Source: Siphonodentalium dalli
Taxonomy: Eukaryota; Mollusca; Scaphopoda; Gadilida; Siphonodentaliidae
Length of the DNA stretch: 64,000 bases
Assembly (NCBI GenBank): GCA_032622095.1
Contig: CP136064.1
Location: 116,269,894 to 116,333,893, forward strand
Direction: 5' to 3'
The notes under the pieces were generated by a model, which saw nothing but the letters and a program-made list of their open reading frames with translations, ran no database searches and was not told where the DNA came from. The first letter of the stretch is position 1. Each line of letters begins with the position of its first letter. Position numbers and translations under genes: made by a program. This document shows positions 23,725 to 37,725 of the stretch, one piece after another.

Positions 23725-26700
23725 GTATGTTGTGCTACATTACTGTGTGCTTACTAAATAGATGGTCTGCATTCTCTGCAATTTTGGTTGACAACACCAT
23801 TTTTGTATATATGCCAGAAGTTTATATTGACATAAATAAATAGTTCTTTCATTTTCACAGACGCCGACCCGTGGAGCAGCAATGTCACAATTTCTTAGAA
23901 CAATCGCTAATCTGTTTGGTGGTGATCCATGCTAGTTTATGTTATGCTGGGACATCGATCGAAGTCGATTATGAGTGACACCTCGTGGTTGTCATTTCTA
24001 TAAAAATATGTTGTTGGAAGTACAACTATATGCCTTAACCGGACAACAATATAGTCAGTTAAAGAACAAGTTTCTATATTGTGTCATTTTTTCGGCGTTC
24101 GTTGTTGTTTATGCTTGCCAAAATGTAGTCCCTAAACAACACAATGTTGTCCACAAACAACACAACAAACTTTAAAGCCGTGAAAGCTTTCTTTCCTTTG
24201 TACTTTATATCTGGATTCTGGGGTACAAACATGATCATTTTGAATCGAAGAGTCCATCAGGAGCTTCTGTCACTAGAAATATTTACTTGCTAATTTTTTT
24301 TTTACCAAGTTGCAATATTATAACATTACACCCTTCATCTGTTACGTGTGTATGTGTTTCGATTGACAATCTATCTTATAAACAATTTTACGTGAAATGT
24401 GTATATAACACATGTTTCTTTTGTTTTTTGGTGCATGAATTAATAACGAAAAACTGCCTTCAAAACTACTTCCATTATGTTTTAATGTTGTTGTCGATAA
24501 GGGGTAGAAGAACACCTTTAACATTATGATGATGATGATGATGGTGAGGGTGGTGTTGGTGATAATGGTGATGATATTGATGGTGAGGGTCGTGTTGGTG
24601 ATGATGGTGTTGATTAGTGCGATGATGGTGGTGCAAAAGGAGAAGAAGAATATAATGGCGACGATGGTGACGACGATGATGATGATGATAATGATTATCA
24701 CTCGGATGATGATGATGGTGACGACGACGACGGCGGCGACATTATTGATTCATTATGATTGAACTTTGTTCCAGGGAGAGGCTTCTCTGGGTTCTGAAGC
24801 AGAACTCGTTGCTGAAGTGATGAACGATAGTCAATTACGAGGTGAGAAAATAACAATGTTTTCGGGGGGGGGGGGTCTTATGCATGCAAGGCATGCAAAC
24901 ACATTTAGGCTGGCATCCGTTTGTTTTAGTTGTATCGCTCTAGTCTAAGTTGATTCTTGTGTGAATGTTGAGCAGAATCGGTAACAATATAGCTTGCTCG
25001 AAAATAGCGGCAAGATATCTCACATCCTATTCATTGTTTTCTTCACATTTATGAATAACTTAACAAAAAAGATAGCCACTGAGCTAGATATCAAGTTTTA
25101 CTAGCTCACTATAAATATCATCCCCATGACTGTTGAGAAGATTTTAGTGTTCAAGTGAGTTCCGTCACTAATTTTCGAGGTTGTGAAATTTGAACATATA
25201 TTTGATGTTTTTGCAGTATCCGAAATGAGTTGTTATTATGAGCTATATTGTGGACATCTTGCAATTCATGGGATATTCACTTGCGGTAATACCATTGCCT
25301 AAATATTGGCCGAAACCCAAAATGCATTTTGCCGTCGATTTGTCTAGAATAATGATAATGTAGGTGTATTGATTGATTGATTGATTGATTGTTTATTTGT
25401 ACAATATTTATAAGCATATTATGACAATGAATTGTTAAACAATAAACATGATTATATTGTACAGGAGCTACATGGCCAAATTGGTCATCTTCCTGTCGTC
25501 CCCATACAAACTGGAATCCATATGGTAAAACTACAATTTGAAATAAAATGACATTTGGATGCTTGATTACAATATGAAAATATCGGAATGATACATCGAA
25601 ACCATTTACATATAATTATGCTGTTACGTGTAATGTTTTAAACTAGCACTAGGCTTAATGGCTCTGTAACGACAATTTTACTAACAATTTATGGAGTCAA
25701 AATAAAGGGTTCTGTTCACATGTATTAGCAATTATAGCAACAAGGGCAATTGATGTACCATTGTAAGAGTATAATTCACGATATCTTATTTTAGAAAATG
25801 TAAAATGTGAACTTTATAGAGGATTTTGAAAATCAGTTTTTCGAACCAAAATCCAAGAGACACAAACTCGATATCCAAGAACAAAATATAGGAATATGTC
25901 CTGAACACTGAAGAATGATGAACAATAAAAATATATATCCATATTCCTCCCTTTTTAATTAAAAGCAGTTGTTTACAAATGCTAGACACATTTGCCTTGA
26001 TGGATCCAGTCTGGCTTTGGTTCGTATCAGCATGTGTCAGCAATAAGCAAGATCACCCAGTCGCGACCATATTGGATCCATCCAGTCCCCATTCCGCGGC
26101 TTTAGTGCTACAGGTCAAATTTATGGAATTGTATTCCATATATGGAGTTTTGAATATTCACAAATTCCAAGTAGCACGTAAACCGCGGAATGGGGCTCGA
26201 GTCGAGGAACCCACCCACCAAAGCCGATAAGGGTCAGATATCGATTTTTGAAATTTTTTATTTCCCAAAATGAGTAATTATTTGTGGCCCAGAAAAGAGC
26301 CGTCAAATCGACGGTCTCGGACAAAATTGCGGATGAAGCAGGGTGAAGATGAATAACTCTAAAATAAAGTGGTAACACGGCCAAATTTTGTGATACTGAA
26401 ATGATAATACGGCCATATTTCGTTGACCAACATGTTGATAAATAACACGTTTTGGGAAATTTTATACCATAGTTTACAGCGGTTAGCATTCTTTTGTTGT
26501 AATTAATCGATTCTGATATTAAACAAAAGCGTATTTTGAAGAAATGTTTTGTTGTTGTAACTTGATGATATGGGGGCCGTCTGATCGGATTGAGTACCTT
26601 TAACTATCATTCAAGGGCTGATAATTACGCCACCTGTGGTGTATCTAGCTGCTGAGATTTTGATATTGCGTGGTGGACAGGGCGAATGCATTGTGGGGCT

Positions 26701-29700
26701 TTTATTTATAGAGTTGGAAATTCCGTTTATTTAAAAGTCGGAACTACGCGACCAGTAGGCCAAGTCCAGTAAAACGGTTCGTTATAGGTGCTGGTTGTTA
26801 TTGTTATTTTAACGGAATTCTGAGTTGGTCATTCGCGAAACCAATATATTTTATATTCTATAATTAAAACCGTGGGTATATAATATATGATCCTCTTTAT
26901 GGATATTGTAGGAAGGTAAATTTAGCTAAAGCGGTGGGATATCTTGCAAGACAACACATTTCGGTTTGCGCTATAACTGCTCAATGTTTTAAGGTGTTAC
27001 ACAACGTCTGATAAAAAGAGTTCTATCTGGAATATTCACACTATTTTTTCAGAGAACATGCATAGAGTAAACATAGTCCTATCGGACTATCGTAAAGTAG
27101 TTCCGTTTAATTCGGGATTAATTAACCCTCAGACTGCCGAAACTGCCGACAATAAATTCGCTTGTTCGTGTCCCCCGAAAATCAAACTTGCCTGTTTAGA
27201 GGTCCCATTTTCGTGGCTAATGGTGATAGAATCACAATTTTTCAGTCAAGTTCATGGATAAATTACATTACACTTAATCGGCTTATGTCCGCGGCCATAA
27301 ACCTGCGTTTTGATAACAATTTATTTGAGACAAACTGTTGCGCGGGTATCAGTCGGCGCTTATCGGTTGAAGTTATTATGATCGTGCAGCCTGCTCGTGC
27401 AACAAGTGTTCAAATACAACAGAAGAAAAAAATACTATGTCAAATAAATAACGTGATCAATGGACAGACAAGTTTCATTTCCGTGGGACACGAAAAAGCG
27501 AATTTAATGTCGTCAGTTTCGGCAGTCTGAGGGTTTTAATTCATCTCCTTTACGATATCCCGATAGGACTATATTTACACTATGTTCTCTGAAAAAAAAT
27601 GGTGTGAATATTCCCGATAGAACTATTTTTATCAGACGTTTTGTAACACATTAAAACATTGAGCAGTTAGCGCAATTTTCTGGAATTTCGGACTATTTCG
27701 TCTATAAAAATACGATGAGCAACTGAAAATGTTTTTCAACATTCTGGAAGGGGTATATGTCCATGGTATATATGTTTTAAATTTCACGCATAAACTATGA
27801 CAGATAACAAAGTTATAATTAGTTTTATAGGCCCACCATAAATCCCCTATAATAAACGCATGCCTCCGTAAGCACATGGCTTTGCTGTGGATGCTTTCGT
27901 TCCCAGCATGCATCATTCTCGCTATCTGTAAAATGTCTATGAACAATGGCTGTGCCATGCACTCTTAGCTTTGATCCGCATTTAGAAGCATTCTGGTGTG
28001 GGGAATGAGAAACCTGCAGTAATTTATAAGCCGTAGTTCATTGTAATAATTTGAAGAATTACTTATCTTAACGGAATTCTGAGGCGGTCCATTCATGTAA
28101 CCAATATATTTTATATTATGATTTATATTTATGGCTAATAATATGATCTTGGTGGCGTTACCATTTCTGACTATGGTTTTCTTGTTTACTTATGTGAATG
28201 TGATCCACAAACGTTAGATACTTATCATATGTTTCGGTGAGCACTCGGTTGTAACTTTCACATTAAATCGTTGAACGACATGTCAACTTGATTTTCGTTT
28301 GGATCTTGTTGGTCACGGAAACGTACGAAGCGAGATAACTCTAATTTTAAGCAGGCGTCTGTCTTTTGCGAAATAAAACCGTTGTTCTCGCTTCAGAAGT
28401 CTTCATACAAACCATGGCTGTATAATTACACTCGCACCCATCTGCACCATAATTTTAGAATTTACGTCTGATAAAATTGGCATATGCGAGGCAGTGGAGT
28501 GTTATTACGTGAAATGAGTTCAGTCTAGGTGTAATCGGACACTGGAGGTATCCCTCAATGGCATTTTGGGAACAAAAATCCCAACAACTGATTATATTTT
28601 GTGTGCATCTTCCATCCGCATTCCGAATTAGGGAAGCCACTGACTGCTCTCGCTGTATTTTGCTGATATAACTGAGTAGGGGGCGTTTAAAAATAAATAT
28701 TGCCTTATTAAATCTTCAAAATTTAATCTTCCTTTTAAATTATTCAATACCTAGACAGCTAATTGAGTGTTACAACGAACATATGTACACCCGTCGCCGA
28801 TCGATCTCAAGCCATCTAATAATGCTTTTGGTCTCTGGTGTTGATCAGGTTAGGCAAAAAACTATATATCTAGCTAGCTATGCTAAACTGTACATGTACC
28901 TGAATATTGCTGGTGAGTAAATCTGATCAAAGAGAAATGAGAAATAACCAAATTCGCAGAAAGTAAAAAAAACTAGAAATTACCCATAATTCTGCTCTGG
29001 TTAAGGAGTCGATTATTTAGCGCATTACTGTGCATGTCATTAAAATAACATTTATCTGTGAATGCGCGTCCAAGATGAGTATCATATATCGGAACACAAT
29101 TTCAATGGGTGCAATTTTGTGACTTCGGTGGTATGCAACTTAATTGTGTAATACTGAGTTTTGATGGAAGAACTTCTTTTGGTGCATGGGACAAAAGACA
29201 AAAGAACTGTCAAATTTAGAACATGTTGAGGTAATTGTTTATCCAAAAAGGGCCAGTAGGAAAATTGGACCTAAAACAGATTTCAATCGGCCAGACTTGA
29301 ATTTTTTTATCAGTTTAGAGGTATGCTTGTCGTGGTTTCAGGACCAGATAAATCAGCTGCTGATTCGCTCCTGCCCATCGTTCAAAGTCAGCGGGAGAGA
29401 TATCGACTTCGAGCTCAGGAACTAGAATCGGTATGTATGAGAGGTAGATCATGCCATGAATCTCTACTCTGGCTAAGGTAGAGATCATATTCCACCAGTA
29501 CAAAACCTTGGAACTTTTGATGTTTTGACTGGGAACCTTATACGTCGAAAAAATAACGCGGGGAATATATTCCTTAGTTATTATCTGTTCCTTATTTTGC
29601 TTTGCGTCGCTTACAATTATGGAATTTCTCCTGGTTAATTAATTCAAAGTTTATTGCGATATCGGCTAACCAAGTCAGAGAAAAGCATGCAATTTTGAGT

Positions 29701-32700
29701 TGGGACATTCACCCACAGTGAAGTACATTATTAAGGAATAGATAAAAAACTAAGAAATATATTCCCCGCGCTATTTTTTCGACTATAAGGTTCCTTCCCT
29801 GTCAAAACATCAAAAAGTTCCAAGGTTTTATACTGGTGGAATATGATCTCTATACGGGCGTCAGCCATGCATAATAGAAATTCATGGCATGCTCTAAATG
29901 AGAGGGTGTCACACCATTTTCTAGTACGCGCGATTTGGGTGGTTTTGAAGTTGTACCCATGGATTCATACCGCTCTGTTAACCGGCAGTCACGATTCATA
30001 TTGCCAATTTTAAAGATGCATTATCCAAATTAACGCTCCTAAATTACAATTTTTTTGGCTTCGAGGGTAAAAAATATTTGATTCGAGTCGAGCATCCCAC
30101 CCATCAAAGATCAGAGTGATCAGATATCGATTTTTGAAGTTTGTTATTTCTCAAGATGTGCCATTTGTCTGTGGCCCAGAAAAAACATGGTCAAACGGAC
30201 GGTCTCGGACAAAATTGCGGATGAGGATGGAAAACTCTACAATCAAGTGGTAATACGGCCAAATTTCGTGATACTTAAGTGATAATACACCCATATTTTG
30301 TTGAACAAAATGTTGATAAAAAACACGTTTTGGGAAATTTGATACCATATATTTTACAGTGTTTATAATTATTTTGTTGCATGTTGTTGTTGTTGTTGTA
30401 TCTTGATGATATGGGGACCGTGTGATCGGATTGAGTACCTTTAACCGGTATTCAGTATTCAACAACATCGATCGCACGGCTCTCATGCAGCTTTTGTGGC
30501 ATCAAATTGTTAAAAAAATTATTATTTCGTAGCCAAAATGACATATTTTGGTGAAATTCAGTCTCATCATCTTGATGTGCATGCATGTTGAAGTTATGGA
30601 AATTACTTCAACAAATGTGTGAAAATTATCCTATTAGTGTGAAATATAACCATGACTTGTATTCTACATTTTCTTAACCGGTGCGCTGAATTACTCACCC
30701 TCTCTGTTAACTGGTATTCAGGATTCATGGGGGTAGGGGTGACACCCTCTTATGAGTCACAGTCAATTTGGGGCGCGAGTGTACTGCTTATTAGAATTTA
30801 CAACTAGACACCTCTAACTATACACCAACCCCCGCTCTTAAACCAGAACAAAAGTCCAGAACATTCCATTTGCACCCCTTGGGTTAAAGATGCATAATCC
30901 GATTTAACGCCCATAAATTACTATTTCTTCGGCTTCGGGTTTAAAAAATATTTGATTCAAGTCGAGGAACCAACCCATCAAAGATCAAAGTGATCAGATA
31001 TCGATTTTTGTAATCCGTTATTGTTCACCACCTGGAACATTTGGCAGCCTAGCAATATTCAACGATTCGACCGAAATACTCTCGATAACTGCATTGAACA
31101 AAATGTTGATATATAACGTTTTGGAAAATTGTATATTAGAGTTGACAGCGATTAGCATTATTTATTGGTAATTAATCAATTTTAATAAATAAGCAGATTT
31201 TGAAGAAATGTTGTTGTTGGAATCTGATGATATGGGGACCATCGAATCTGATTGTGTACCTGTGGATTGTGTTAATTTCCAATTGCTAGCTTTTCATCTG
31301 TTGGAAATTGGTTTATTTGTAACATAATTTTTCAACGGAGAAGGGAACTCCAATCGAATTTGACAGACGTCAAGACCGCATGAGCCAGCTACTTGCTGTG
31401 AAAATGTAGTCATGCTATTTTCAGATAGGTTCGGAATGTTTGTTATATTAATACGCGGAATGTCTATGGCAGGAGAAAGCTTAGCGATACAAACATATGA
31501 GTATTTACAACATTGTTTATATATAGAAGTGAGCAAAACGCTCTTTATCGTCTCAGTCATCATGTAATTTAGACTTAATAAGGAACGCTCTTTATTGTTC
31601 CATGTGCGAAAAGAAGGCTGGGTGTACAATTTTCTACCGCTTATATAGTGGGCACTTCGGAACTGCAGATGATGGTATCTAATTCAACTCGTGATATCTA
31701 TATGTTCGCCACCATCGTTATCATTTCTTCCATCCTGTGTTCGTTCTTGTTGTCCACCATTTCGCATGGTTTATCACATTTTATTGAAATGAAGAATGGA
31801 TTTAAAAATCATCACTGATAGTTTCGTTTGATTGAACATTAACTACCAGGTGCCGAAACGTCCGAAGTGCCGAACAATCGGGTGCCGAACCGTAAACCAA
31901 AGTGCCTACACTTCCAGGTGCCAAAACGTCCAGCATTCCATGTGGGTTGTAAAGAAACTCGTGTCGGTTCTAAAACATTGATTTATTTGATTTGAACATA
32001 TTTATTGTAACCCACAATATACAATATATATTACACAGATGATATATAACAATGATGATATGTGTGTGGGCACAGAGGATCGGAGCACAAGTTGCCGAAC
32101 TTATCGGAGTTCCTCTTGATTTCGGTCACTATGAATACCGAACACAACCGAACATAACCGAACACAACCGAAAACAAGTTAAAATAAGGGTTAAAAGACG
32201 GAAATATAAGAACTAAACTGTGTAGGGGTGTGTGTGTGTACACTAGTGATATTTGAAGATTGAAGCAATTTGGTCGACAATTGGCAAAAAATATTTCTAT
32301 TCTCTTTACAGCATCCATCATATACATAAAGTAATTTCATATAAACTGATATCCCTCTCAGTAACTGTTAATGCATGTCTTGGTTTCAGCAAACTCTCAG
32401 TCAGCAGCAAGATATGATACTCCTTAAGAATGAGATTGACAAAATCCGATCAGACAATGTGAAACTGTATGAGAAAATAAGGTTCCTCCAGAGCTATGCA
32501 CACAAGGTAAGAGCTGACCGCCATTTGATCATAATTGTAATAATTTGTTTGCCCCGATCTATTAAAGGTACTCAATCCGATCAGACGCTCCTAGATTACT
32601 ATTTCTCTGGCTTCGGGAGTAAAACATATTTGATTCGAGTCTAGGAACCTCAGAGAGATCAGATATGGATTTTTAAATTTTGTTATTTCTCGAGATGTGT

Positions 32701-35700
32701 AATAATATGTGGCCCAGAAATGGAGGGCTTGGACAAAATTTCGGAAGAAGAATGATAACTCTAAAATCAAGTGGTAATACGGTCAAATTTTGTGATACTT
32801 TAGTTATAATATGGCCATATCTTCTGATTGGTATCGTTGAATCATGTCGCGATTTTTGGTTGGCTGACACTGGCGTACTACATTTTGAAAGTAATTAGAT
32901 TCCCTAGATTTATTTGTTTCAGACTATCGAACATGTTCAATACCTATAGTCTGTGTTCTCTCAGACTCAATTTCACTCTGAATATCTCCGTTTTTATTTT
33001 CAGAATTCTGGAGGCAATGATGACACCGAGACCAAATACTCAACTCACTACGAACAGAAACTAGATCCATTTTCCAACTTCAGCAGAGCGGTTTGTATTC
33101 CAAGACAAAAAAAATACCCTGCCATGTTTACAAATACACCCGGGAGAACACAATAACCCCGAACACATTGTCAACAAAACACCTGATTTGATAATTTTAT
33201 CGGGCGGTCTTATGATCTTGTAGACACTATTCTGGATTCTTGTAGACATGTTGTGGGTTTTGTTTGTTAAAATGCAAAAACAAATTGTTTTTCAAGTGCG
33301 AAGAAAATAGTAGGCATTTTTCTGAATGTATATACTTTTATATTGAGAGACAATCTTCAACCGGATTTTCAGAATTTATTTATAACATAATGTGCAAACT
33401 GAATTGCATGGCGTTTGGAATTTGGCCCATGTATTCATTGGTATTGAGTGATTGCAGTTGGGAATCCATGAGAGGTATAACCTCTCCCCCATTATAAGTA
33501 TCCTCTCTCCACATCCAAATTTTATTGCCAGTTCAATAGAAACTAACTATGTGGCTATTCTCCAACTTCACCATAGCGGAATGCAACATGGATGACACTT
33601 TATTCCAGCATGAGTCCATAACTATAGGGAACAGCTTCAAAATTCCAAGAGGATCCATTTACTATGGGTGCATAATTGAGGGTAGCGGCCACTCTTCAAT
33701 TAAATAGGAATCCGACATCAGACCCTGACTTCCGGAATACTCCATAACAGAGAAGCGACATCAGGAATACTGTTAGCCAAGGCTATTGAACATAAAACGA
33801 GGAATACAATCCAAATGGGACATTATAATGGAACTAGACCCCATTGGCCAGTAACCATTTGTGTGGTATTAGTATCAACGGATACAGTACATTTCTATTC
33901 GTTTTTATTATGTCAATATTTTAGATTTTAAGAAATAGAGGCAATAAATAGAGGAATGTTTTAGAGAATAAGAATTGACAATTTAGATAAATCAATAGAA
34001 AATCACAAATGTTTCCCTACACTGGAACCCCACTGGCATCCGAAATCCGAAGTCCAATGTCAGGATTACGCCATAAGACCCCGAATCCGCAATCTGAAAA
34101 GGGGGTCGCTACCCTCATAATTGTGGCATATATGCCTTGAAGAATATTTAAATGTTTTGCTTGATGAATCGCCATTAGTACACAGGATAAACCCCTTTCT
34201 GGAAAATTGGATATTTGTATGTTTGAAACAACTTTATACTTATTTTCAGGAACGAGCCAGAAAATATAGCAACCTGAAACCACACGACAAGATCACACTG
34301 AGCATGGTAAGAGCTGTAGAGGATTTATTATATATACATATCTTTATTTTTTTTTCAAATGTTACATACAGTATCAAAGGTATGCAAACATTTTAGCCAA
34401 CATGCAAACACATAAATATATATACAAAATGACACAAGTGTCACAAAGACATTCTATAAGTTGAGTGGAATTACTAAGTAACCTGACACACAGACATACA
34501 TAAATGCAGAGGTGCAAACAGACATGCACACTGACATGCGGACAAAAAGTGCAGGCAGACAAACATAGGCACACTGTGCCGCACACATAACTTTCAACCT
34601 AAACATAATGACACAATGCGGAGAAAATCCGAAAGGTACACAGGTTAAGTATGACTAAATTCTTACACTACTAATGGCAATAAAAGTTAGATTTTGGTAT
34701 TCAAACTGCAGTTTATCACACACATTAGTAATGTGGTACGTACTGCTCATAGACAATTAAAGCACCATAATGCATAATAAGATAACAGATGCTAACATGC
34801 ACAACTGCGATTACACGCACTATCACTACACTCACATCCGTTCAGGGGCGCCGGAAGCATCCAAGGGCAGGGGGGGCAGAGCCTACAAAAAGGGCACTTA
34901 TCCGCAAAAAAGGGCATTTTCTCCGCAAACTCGGGAAAATAACCATAAATTCATTGTGGCAAAAATCCCTATTTTAATGGTATTTGTCGGTTTTTATGGC
35001 CGTTTTGTGATAAAATTGACAAATAATTAATATTCCTTGTGAAATTGGTGGTATTTGGACCAAAAAAGCCACATTTTGCTATAAAAACACGAGATTAAAC
35101 ACACAAAAAGCATTTTCTGTCTCCAGAAAAAGGGCAAGTCCTGCCCCCGCTCGCCCCCCTCTCCTGGCGCCCCTGCATCCGTTACTTCACATCTACATGC
35201 ATGGACCAGTGATGATGTCCACACGACAGACTACAAACTATAGAGATACAATTCTGACAAAACATATTATTAACGTTATGCAACTGTATGATGTGGTAAT
35301 ACATGTACATAATTTATTGGAAATGGAAGTTTATTACCTTTACATATTTTGAAGACTTGACAGCATTGTGTGTGGCAGCCACAAGAAGTGGGTATGGTGA
35401 ACTATAAAAGATACAAAATACATGTCATATCAACTATGTGTGATGTTATTTTAAACAATATGCTCTAAAATCCTTATTTGGTGCGTGACGTTAATAATTA
35501 ATAAATTAATAAAATATATCTCTCTTTGCAAAAAAAAAAACAACAAACCATTCTATTCTATTAGAGGTAACGTTTCTGTCTGATCATTCCCCAATGATCC
35601 TTCAGCTCTTGTATTATGTTTTCGTCTATCTATATTACCTGAACACCCCACCACAATCAATAATATAACATATCAATGTATACTTTTATAACTGAATGGG

Positions 35701-37694
35701 AGAATTCATTCAGTATAATGATTAATTGAGTCGGGTGTCTATGTGGCCGATCCTATCCATCCCAAATAAAGCCAAGAATTTTTAGAATTACCATTTCTCA
35801 GTAATATATGAAAAGAAGTGATATATACCTTCATATGCAAGGGTATCCTATGCCATTGTATCTGAACAATGTTTACTTACTTCGGTATCTTGAGAAGTCG
35901 GCCCTGCACAATATTGGCTTCATACCAAGTCATCATGGCCCCATATGAAGACAGCGTATACATATTATCGGCTGCAAACATACTTCAGCTTAGATAAATT
36001 TCCATTACAGGGCAGATTTATAATGGGGAACAGCGTTGCCAGGGCGTTCACGTGTTTCTACACCGTCCTTCTCCATTGCTTGGTATTCTTGGTAAGATAT
36101 TTAATATAAATCATGTTTGTTTTCTCTGTAAAGTAGTCAGCAATACTACCTGTACCCGAACAATTTACAAGCTATTGAACTGTATAGATAGATGGAAATA
36201 TCTTCTCTTTTCTACAAATATAAACTGACTCGCCTTAGCACATGTTTTGCCTAAATTTCCTCGTATTTCAAAATGGAATTTCTAATAATTTGTTAGGAAT
36301 TTCTTTTTTAAATTTGCTCAATCGATTAGTGTGACACAATAATTATGAACCATCAACCTGTTCAAAATTATAGTAGCCTCAATTAGTTTAAATTTATGGC
36401 ATGAAAATGTTTTAAGTTCACTGTTTTCAGGTACTAAGCACTTCTGTAAATGAGATTTTTTCTAAAAGTGCAGTTCATATATCCATTATATCATATATGA
36501 AGATCATGAGAGGAGATCCAACAGACCGTTACAAATTCTTTATAGGCCTAATATTTGCCCTCATTAATCGGAAAAAAAACCCCAAACGATTTAAAGAATT
36601 TATGTAACCATAAATAGAAGAATATTTGAGAGATATGCGTGGCCATGATAGTTATCGATGATGGTCATGAGAGGTTTGACGTTGATGGATTTTGGTTGGC
36701 CTCTTCCAGTTATTTATGACAACTGTACCAGAATCGTTTTTCTGTTCAACAAAAAAATCTACTCCAGTTTGCTTAATTACAGTGGCACACATACGTATGA
36801 TAAGGGTGTTGGATAAAACGTACCTGAGCCAGAAAGTACAGTACTTGGACAAAATGAACCATATTGGACAGAACTTACCATTACCATCGGACAACAGGTA
36901 CCATTGGCATTGGACAAAACGTACCATTATCTTGAGTACGTTTTGTCCAAAGTTATTGGTCAGAACATACCTGCTCTTCTGATACTACAAAGATAGATAA
37001 CTATAATCTGATATGCACCTCTGCAATATTTTCAAGATTTGAACTATTTGACTGACTATTTTACCAATATTTCTCAGGCAAATTTCACGTTTTGATTGTT
37101 AAAACTTTGCATTTTAAGATGTGTTCTTTACAATGTTGAGCAGGATACAAAAAATTCCAAAAATGAACAAGTTTTAGAATTTAGTGTCAATTTTATTTGT
37201 CATTTTATTACGCAATATTAGTCTTATCTGAAACTTTTTTTTTTCAAATGTATTTACGAAAATGACTAATAATAAATTTCTCTAGAATATGTTCATTTTT
37301 GGATTGTTTTTGGTACCCCGCTCAACGTCATGCAAAGAGCACCTGCGAAATACGAAGTTTTAGCAATCAAAACATGAAATTTGCATGAGATATGTTGGGA
37401 AATTTCGTTCTCAGAATGGTATGATTTGACCATATCTGGCTGTTTGTGTAGTGGGTACGTTCTGTCTATAACCCAGATTAGTCTAAGCTGCACTCCATAA
37501 ATTTTATTACATAACTTAATTTTGTTTTCAGGCACTCTATAAAGTGGCGCATACCGAGGACTGTAAGCGAGATCTGGCTGCTGAGTGCCACGACAAGTAA
37601 GCAATAATAACCCTTGAATCTCTATATATACTTCTTTATTGCCTCCATTATAGGACAGTGGCAGGTTTACACACCACAATTTCCAGTTGGATAT

Positions 37695-37725
<31 letters not shown>

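Noticed and set aside
24342-24701. 119-codon Ile/Thr-rich minus-strand frame and 78-codon Met/Val-rich plus-strand frame
   Set aside because: Both are translations of the GAT/GGT microsatellite before CASP exon b.
29186-29425. ATG-initiated 79-codon frame covering the CASP exon c position
   Set aside because: It is in a different frame from the conserved SLLPIVQSQRERY reading and crosses the splice acceptor. The splice-consistent frame is the coding one.
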